Shown one piece after another: positions 58,153-64,000 of a stretch of 64,000 bases of DNA. Position 1 is the first letter of the stretch; every line of letters starts with the position of its first letter. This DNA comes from Streptomyces violascens (GTDB taxonomy: Bacteria > Actinomycetota > Actinomycetes > Streptomycetales > Streptomycetaceae): NCBI RefSeq assembly GCF_014649955.1, contig NZ_BMUA01000001.1, forward strand, positions 248,001 to 312,000, given 5' to 3'. Under the pieces are notes generated by a model that did not search any database, had not been told where the DNA came from, and was given only the letters and a program-made list of their open reading frames with translations. Position numbers and translations under genes: made by a program.

Positions 58153-58594
58153 CGCTTCTCCCTTCGCGATTCCCTCTTGTGATGACCAGAGGGCTTGTGA
58201 TTGCCAGAGGCGTGGGCCGTCGCATCGGCACATCGGCCTCACCAGTGCGCGTTCCTCGGAAGGCGCACGTCAAACACCGCGCCGCCGTGTCCCGCCGTCC
58301 GGCTGCCGGACGAATCCGCCACTCGGACGCCGGCCGGCTCCGGTCGCGGGAAGGACCCGTACGGGCGCGGTCGGCGCATGCGGGATGCGGGCGCACCGGC
58401 CGGAGCAAGGCCGCTCAGCGGGCGCGACTGCTCCCCACGCACTCCCGGCCCACCCCCCGATGGCCGATACACGGGCATAGCGATTCCCGGCCGGGGCACT
58501 CTTCCAGACAAGGCCCTCGGCCACCCGGAACAGCCCACCTCCCGCACCGCGCCCGCGTCGGCGCGGTCACCCCGACCTTGGGACGGAACTCACC
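58153..58594. other. Divergent intergenic region dps / glsB-like gene
   Basis: About 440 bases without a believable gene; readings in it are Arg/Pro-rich and lack starts. It must hold promoters for both flanking genes, but no strong hexamers or repeats were found. Confidence 0.45.
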
Positions 58595-58864
58595 ATGAGC
58601 ATCATCGCCTGGATCCTCATCGGCCTTCTCGCGGGCGCCATCGCCAAGGCCATCATGCCCGGCAGGGACCCGGGCGGCTGCCTCGTCACCATGGTCATCG
58701 GCATTGTGGGCGGACTCCTCGGCGGGTGGCTCGGGAAGGTCATCTTCCACGTCCACTCCATCAATGGCTTCTTCCACCTCTCGACGTGGATCGCCGCCAT
58801 CGTCGGCTCCGTCATCGTGCTCATCGTCTACCGCCTCCTCATCGGCAACCGAAGCCGCCACTGA
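58595..58864 (+). CDS. GlsB/YeaQ/YmgE-family membrane protein
   Basis: 89 residues, three membrane helices: IIAWILIGLLAGAIAKAI, TMVIGIVGGLLGGWLGKVIF and TWIAAIVGSVIVLIVYRLL. The Gly-rich LIGLLAGAIAK, MPGRDPGG and GIVGGLLGGWLG are hallmarks of the transglycosylase-associated/GlsB family, small stress-linked inner-membrane proteins. It lies divergent from dps, another stress gene. Confidence 0.93.
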   Translation: MSIIAWILIGLLAGAIAKAIMPGRDPGGCLVTMVIGIVGGLLGGWLGKVIFHVHSINGFFHLSTWIAAIVGSVIVLIVYRLLIGNRSRH

Positions 58865-59034
58865 GGCTTCCTCTCCAGCCCGGGGCACAGCGCTCCTCAG
58901 CCACACATCAGCAGCCCCTCGACCCCATCGTCGGAATTTCCCCCACCCTGCCCCCTGTTGACGCACACTCTTACAGTGCCGGAAGATCCCGGAGCCGAAG
59001 TGTTGCCCAACAGCCCGTGCAGGAAAGGGACTTG

Positions 59035-59991
59035 ATGAGGTCGACGACCATGCCCCGCACCGCGATACGAGGCCCGCGCGCCCTGCTTGCGGTCGCGCTG
59101 GCCGCAGCCGCGGCTCTGCTGTCCCCGGCCCCCGCCCATGCGGCGCCCGCGTGCGAGGCCACCGCGGCCGCGCCACCGGTCCAGGTCGCGCACGTGCCCG
59201 ACTGGGCCGAGTCGATCATCGTCGACCAGCGGGGCCGCATGTTCGCCACCGCCTACTTCACGGGCCGCGTCTACCGCATCGACGCTCCGGGCAGCACCCC
59301 CGTGGCCCTCACCGGCAACATCGGTGCCAACGGCGGCATCGTCGTCCGCGACGACGGCCGACTCCTCGTCGGCACCGGGAATGACCTCGGCCATTCGCTC
59401 ACCGGCGACCTCTTCCCGGTCTCCAAGCTCCTCCTGGTGGACCCGGACTCCGGCAAGGTCAGCACATACGCCTCAGGACTCGGCGGCATCGACGGAGTCG
59501 CCCTCGCACCCGACGGCACCGTCTACACCACCACCGTGGGCGGCCGGAACATCGGCCGCGTCACCCCCGACGGCCGGGTCGACCCGGCGTGGGCCCACGT
59601 CCTGATGCCGAACGGCATCGCCGTCTCCCCCCGGGGCAACGAGGTGTACGTCATCCAGACGACCCCGGCCCCGGCGCTGTATCGCATCCCCGCCGACGAC
59701 CCGGCGCACCCCGAACGCTGGATCCCCGCCGGCCTGTCCGACGCCCTCGGCCTCCCCGACGGCCTCACCCTCGACAGCCGGGGCCGCCCCCTGATCGCCA
59801 CCCACGCGGCCGGCCAGATCTGGCGGGCCGAACAGGGAACGCTGTGCTCCGTGCAGTCGGGCCTGTACCTGTCCACCCAGATCACCTACGGACACGGCGA
59901 CCGCGGGTTCTCCGCGGGCAAGCTCTACCGGGCCGGCGTCGACGGAAAGATCTACGAGGTCCCGGCGGGAGCCGAGCCGGGGGCCCGCTAG
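59035..59991 (+). CDS. Secreted SMP-30/gluconolactonase-like beta-propeller
   Basis: 318 residues from ATG 59035 (GGAAAGGGA upstream). Signal peptide: PRALLAVALAAAAALLSPAPAHA. A six-bladed propeller is read from repeats with NHL/SMP-30 spacing: SIIVDQRGRMFATAYFTGRVYRI, NGGIVVRDDGRLLVG, LGGIDGVALAPDGTVYTTTVGG, MPNGIAVSPRGNEVYVIQ and GLPDGLTLDSRGRPLIATH. In SMP-30 lactonases these Asn/Asp positions hold a metal. Lactone hydrolysis is plausible; a virginiamycin B lyase-like fold is the alternative. Confidence 0.85.
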   Translation: MRSTTMPRTAIRGPRALLAVALAAAAALLSPAPAHAAPACEATAAAPPVQVAHVPDWAESIIVDQRGRMFATAYFTGRVYRIDAPGSTPVALTGNIGANGGIVVRDDGRLLVGTGNDLGHSLTGDLFPVSKLLLVDPDSGKVSTYASGLGGIDGVALAPDGTVYTTTVGGRNIGRVTPDGRVDPAWAHVLMPNGIAVSPRGNEVYVIQTTPAPALYRIPADDPAHPERWIPAGLSDALGLPDGLTLDSRGRPLIATHAAGQIWRAEQGTLCSVQSGLYLSTQITYGHGDRGFSAGKLYRAGVDGKIYEVPAGAEPGAR

Positions 59992-59998
59992 ACGGACC

Positions 59999-60033
59999 GG
60001 GAGGACGCGCGTCTCGGATACGCGCGCCCTCCC
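59999..60033. terminator. Bidirectional hairpin terminator
   Basis: GGGAGG and CGCGCGT (59999-60012) pair with ACGCGCG and CCTCCC (60020-60033), with one mismatch and a 7-base loop. It lies exactly between two convergent stop codons. Confidence 0.8.
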
Positions 60034-61281
60034 TCAGATCCGCGCGTCCTCGACGGCCGGGATCGCGTGGGCCTCGCCCGGATCGCCGACGCGTGTGTGA
60101 CGCGGGGCGGCGGCCGGCGGCTTGCCGCAGAACGCGGGCTCAAGGGCGCCCATCAACCCCTCCGTCACGGCACCGTTGTTGGAGGCGTTGGCGAAGACGA
60201 CGACCGTGCGCCGGCCGCCCGGCATGGAGAACGCCTGCGACTGGTAGCCCTGGACGATGCCGCCGTGGCCCAGCACCGTGCCGCAGGACAGGGAGATCTG
60301 CCGGATTCCGAGCCCGTAGGCGATCGTCGGCGTGCCCGTGGGCAGCACCGTGGTCATCTGCCGCAGCGAGTCGTCCGAGACAAGCCCTCCGGCGCTCCCG
60401 GCGAGCAGAGCGGTCAGGAAGCGGTCGAGGTCGAGGGAGGAGGAGACGATCCCACCCGCGCTCCAGATCCAGGACGCGGTCTGCTCGGTCGCGTCGAGGA
60501 GCGGCGCGCGGCGGTCGTCGTGGGTCAGGTAGCCCGTGATGTGACGCCCCGCGATGCTCTTCCCGGGCACGGTGAAGGACGTCGCGCGCAGCCCGAGCGG
60601 CTCGAAGATCTGCCGGCGCAGCAACTCGGCGTAGGGGCGCCCGGTGAGGTGTTCGGCGGCCAGCGCCAGCAGGACGAAGCCGGTGTTCGAGTACGCGTAG
60701 GCCGTCCCCGGCGTGTACTGCAACCCGTGCTTCACCGAGAGGGCCACAAGATCCTGGGGCTCGTACACGGTGTTGCGGATGCGCTGCTCGAAGGCGGCGG
60801 TGGTTTCCTCGCCGCTGCGCTCAAGGAGATCGTTGATGTGGTCGTACACTCCGGCGCGGTGTTCCAGGACCTGGCGTGCGGTGATCGGCCAGTTCTCCGG
60901 CAGCGTCCCGGCCGGCAGGTAGTCGCGCAGCGGCTTGTCGAGGTCGATGCGGCCCTGTTCGGCGAGGCGCATCACGATGACCGCGGTGAACATCTTGGTG
61001 TTGCTGCCGACCCGGAAGCGCGCGTCGCCACTCATCGGGGTGCCGGCCAAGTCGGCGTCGCCGACGGACAGGGATCGGTCGACCCCTGGGGCGCGATGAT
61101 CCCGGATCACGGCGAACGCACCCGGCGCCCCTGCCTCGGTCACGCGGAGCAGCGCGGCACGCACCCCGGTCATGTCCGGCTCGGTCCGCGTCTGCTCTCC
61201 GGACGCGCCGGACGCGCTCCCGGCCACCAGGGCGACAGCGGCCGCGAGTGTGGTCACCGAACGGGCGAGCCCTGTTCTCAT
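60034..61281 (-). CDS. Secreted serine hydrolase, beta-lactamase/DD-carboxypeptidase family
   Basis: 415 residues from ATG 61281 (AAGGAA upstream). Signal peptide: VTTLAAAVALVAGSASGA. The class C/R61-like catalytic motifs are S93-N-T-K96 in RVGSNTKMF, the Y-x-N motif in YAYSNTGF and HGG in LGHGGIVQG, equivalent to HTG/KTG. It also has GVYDHINDLL and GLGIRQISLSCG. The family covers DD-peptidases, esterases and rarely beta-lactamases; which applies cannot be decided here. Divergent from the SDR gene. Confidence 0.92.
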   Translation of the reverse strand: MRTGLARSVTTLAAAVALVAGSASGASGEQTRTEPDMTGVRAALLRVTEAGAPGAFAVIRDHRAPGVDRSLSVGDADLAGTPMSGDARFRVGSNTKMFTAVIVMRLAEQGRIDLDKPLRDYLPAGTLPENWPITARQVLEHRAGVYDHINDLLERSGEETTAAFEQRIRNTVYEPQDLVALSVKHGLQYTPGTAYAYSNTGFVLLALAAEHLTGRPYAELLRRQIFEPLGLRATSFTVPGKSIAGRHITGYLTHDDRRAPLLDATEQTASWIWSAGGIVSSSLDLDRFLTALLAGSAGGLVSDDSLRQMTTVLPTGTPTIAYGLGIRQISLSCGTVLGHGGIVQGYQSQAFSMPGGRRTVVVFANASNNGAVTEGLMGALEPAFCGKPPAAAPRHTRVGDPGEAHAIPAVEDARI

Positions 61282-61543
61282 CACTGGAGCGTTCCTTCCG
61301 CATACCGCTGCATCGCGGCGGCTCGTGCAGGGGCCCGGACGCGACACCCTGTGCGGCCGAGATCGTATAGGTATGCCGGGTTTCTCCCCTGCGAGCGCGG
61401 GCTGTTCGGCGTTTCGGCGCTCCCCGGGCGTCGCCGCGTATAGGCGAGCTGTCGGTGAGATGTCGGCCGGGAACGTGAGACTGGGGGCCTGCGGCTGAGG
61501 GGAAGCACCCCCGCAGCCGACCACCCAGGCTCAAGGAGCGTCC

Positions 61544-62563
61544 ATGCGGCCCACTGCACCCCCGTCCCGGCCATGGGACGTGCGCCGACCGCCGCGCGCG
61601 GAGGGCAAGAACTTCCTGGTGACAGGGGGAAACGCCGGCATCGGATATTTCGTGGCGGAGCAGCTCGCCGGAACCGGTGCCACCGTCGTGCTGGGCAGCC
61701 GGAACCCGGCCAAGGCCGAGGCCGCCGCGGACTCGATCCGGTCCCGCGTTCCTGGTGCGCGGATCCGCCACATACGCCTGGATCTGGCCGAGTTGACGTC
61801 TCTGCGATCCTCCGTGGAAACACTGGAGGTGGACCGCCTCGACGCGGTGGTCCACAACGCGGGGGTGGCGCTCGACGATCCGCCGCGCCGCGAGACCCGG
61901 GACGGCCACGAGCTGATGTTCGCCACCAACCACCTCGGGCACCTCGCGCTGACCCGATGGCTCGCACCCCTGCTGTCGGCCGCGGCGGCCGCCCGCATCG
62001 TGACGGTGGGCAGCTTCGCGGCGAAGTCCGAACGGCTCGACCTGGACGACCTGCAATCCACTCAGGACTACCAGGCCAAGCGCACCTACGGACGGTCGAA
62101 GCTGGCCCAGATGCACTTCGGCCTCGAACTCGACCGCCGTCTGCGTGCGTCCGGCAGTCCGGTGACCAGTGTGGTGGTCCACCCCGGCGGCGCCCTGGAC
62201 TCACTCACCCCCTCGCGGCCACCCGTACATGTGCGAACTGCGGGCGAGCGGCTGCGCGGGCTGCCCGCCGGCCTCGTCCTCCAGGGCAAGCACGCCGGGG
62301 CGTGGCCCGCGGTGAGGGCCGTACTCGATCCGCAGGTTGCCGGCGGCCAACTGTGGGGGCCGCGAGTCTTCGCCCTGCGCGGCACACCGCGGTGCGAGCG
62401 ACTGTGGACCCACCTCGCCGACACGGCCGTGGCAGCCCAACTGTGGGACGTCAGTTGCGAGTTGGCGGACGTCGACCCGCGCCTCGGCCTCGTCGCACGG
62501 GAAGCATCGGGAACACAGGGGGCATGCTCCGACGATTCGGGGGCAGGCGCACCCTACAGCTGA
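61544..62563 (+). CDS. Short-chain dehydrogenase/reductase
   Basis: 339 residues, longer than classical SDRs and like the protochlorophyllide-reductase/retinol-dehydrogenase-like subgroup. The cofactor site is LVTGGNAGIGYFVAEQLAG with SRNPAKAEAA suggesting NADP(H). It also has LDAVVHNAGVALDD, FATNHLGHLALTRWL, VGSFAAKS and the active site Y-G-R-S-K in RTYGRSKLAQ. The substrate is unknown. It follows the hydrolase divergently and precedes a tiny gene by 24 bases. Confidence 0.93.
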   Translation: MRPTAPPSRPWDVRRPPRAEGKNFLVTGGNAGIGYFVAEQLAGTGATVVLGSRNPAKAEAAADSIRSRVPGARIRHIRLDLAELTSLRSSVETLEVDRLDAVVHNAGVALDDPPRRETRDGHELMFATNHLGHLALTRWLAPLLSAAAAARIVTVGSFAAKSERLDLDDLQSTQDYQAKRTYGRSKLAQMHFGLELDRRLRASGSPVTSVVVHPGGALDSLTPSRPPVHVRTAGERLRGLPAGLVLQGKHAGAWPAVRAVLDPQVAGGQLWGPRVFALRGTPRCERLWTHLADTAVAAQLWDVSCELADVDPRLGLVAREASGTQGACSDDSGAGAPYS

Positions 62564-62587
62564 GGGTGCGAAGGGGAGGTTGCTGCG

Positions 62588-62752
62588 ATGTCGGTGCTTG
62601 GGCGTTTTCCTGCCGGTGGCCCGCGCGGCTCATGGCCGGCCGAGGAGTATGCGGCTCAGCTCAGGAGGCACGGCCGCGCGGCCACGGTCGTGATGGACCT
62701 CGACAGTGACACCTTCCTGGTGGTCGAGCACCACCAGGACGAAGCGGCGTAA
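62588..62752 (+). CDS. 54-residue conserved-looking small protein
   Basis: ATG 62588 with GGGGAGG 12-18 bases upstream and TAA at 62750. The product starts SVLGRFPAGGPRGSWPAEEY, continues AAQLRRHGRAATVVMDLDSD and ends in an acidic/His-rich tail (EHHQDEAA). Codon third positions are G/C as in true genes. No family recognised. Twenty-four bases after the SDR stop, so it is possibly cotranscribed. Confidence 0.6.
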   Translation: MSVLGRFPAGGPRGSWPAEEYAAQLRRHGRAATVVMDLDSDTFLVVEHHQDEAA

Positions 62753-62763
62753 CCGGCTTCGGC

Positions 62764-64000
<1,237 letters not shown>

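Overview
The window is high-GC DNA with pervasive G/C third codon positions, GTG/TTG starts and actinomycete gene families (mycothiol-dependent enzyme, GlxA, SigJ-type ECF sigma, STAS-ANTAR, PAS-GAF-SpoIIE phosphatase, DUF6215, MAB_1171c, Dps). It looks like an accessory stretch of a Streptomyces chromosome. I saw no tRNA, rRNA, CRISPR array, transposase or phage module.

Layout. 1-2 kb: 3' end of a cytochrome P450 facing a macrolide-type glycosyltransferase across a strong bidirectional terminator. 2.1-3.7 kb: gene remnants around a VOC protein. 3.9-10.1 kb: a flavin-fold protein, an NRPS-like A-T-R (adenylation, carrier, reductase) enzyme and two P450s, which together look like a small aldehyde- or alcohol-forming biosynthetic operon. 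10.5-23.6 kb: hydrolases, TetR/GNAT and MerR/aldolase pairs, an MFS pump with an extra C-terminal domain, and secreted proteins. 23.6-26.3 kb: rifampin phosphotransferase with a rifamycin-associated element upstream. 26.9-28.8 kb: a membrane protein and an epoxide hydrolase.

30.0-34.4 kb is the most distinctive block. An XRE regulator, an ImmA/IrrE metalloprotease and a MAB_1171c membrane protein are divergent from a 2OG-Fe(II) oxygenase, a cyclodipeptide synthase of the XYP type and an MFS exporter. A palindrome and a degenerate second copy lie in the shared promoter region. I read this as a compact self-regulated cyclodipeptide pathway.

34.5-39.8 kb: a secreted protein with two neocarzinostatin-like domains, an HTH regulator beside a STAS-ANTAR protein, and a GntR/ABC operon with a perfect operator. 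40.0-44.5 kb: a second unusual operon (flavin reductase, nucleoside N-glycosidase-like, dihydroorotate/dihydropyrimidine dehydrogenase-like, creatininase-like and LLM monooxygenase), suggesting chemistry on an N-heterocycle or nucleoside. It is followed by an HxlR/MFS pair with three operator repeats and a secreted M1 peptidase.

48.8-51.2 kb holds further gene remnants (FAD monooxygenase tail, frameshifted TlpA-like gene, S26 signal peptidase tail) around a GlxA regulator. 51.2-64 kb holds an ECF sigma/SRPBCC pair, a second copy of the HTH regulator next to a PAS-GAF-SpoIIE phosphatase, VanZ, alginate lyase, Dps, GlsB, an SMP-30-like propeller, a beta-lactamase-family hydrolase, an SDR, a 54-aa protein, and a UvrA-like ATPase cut by the window end.
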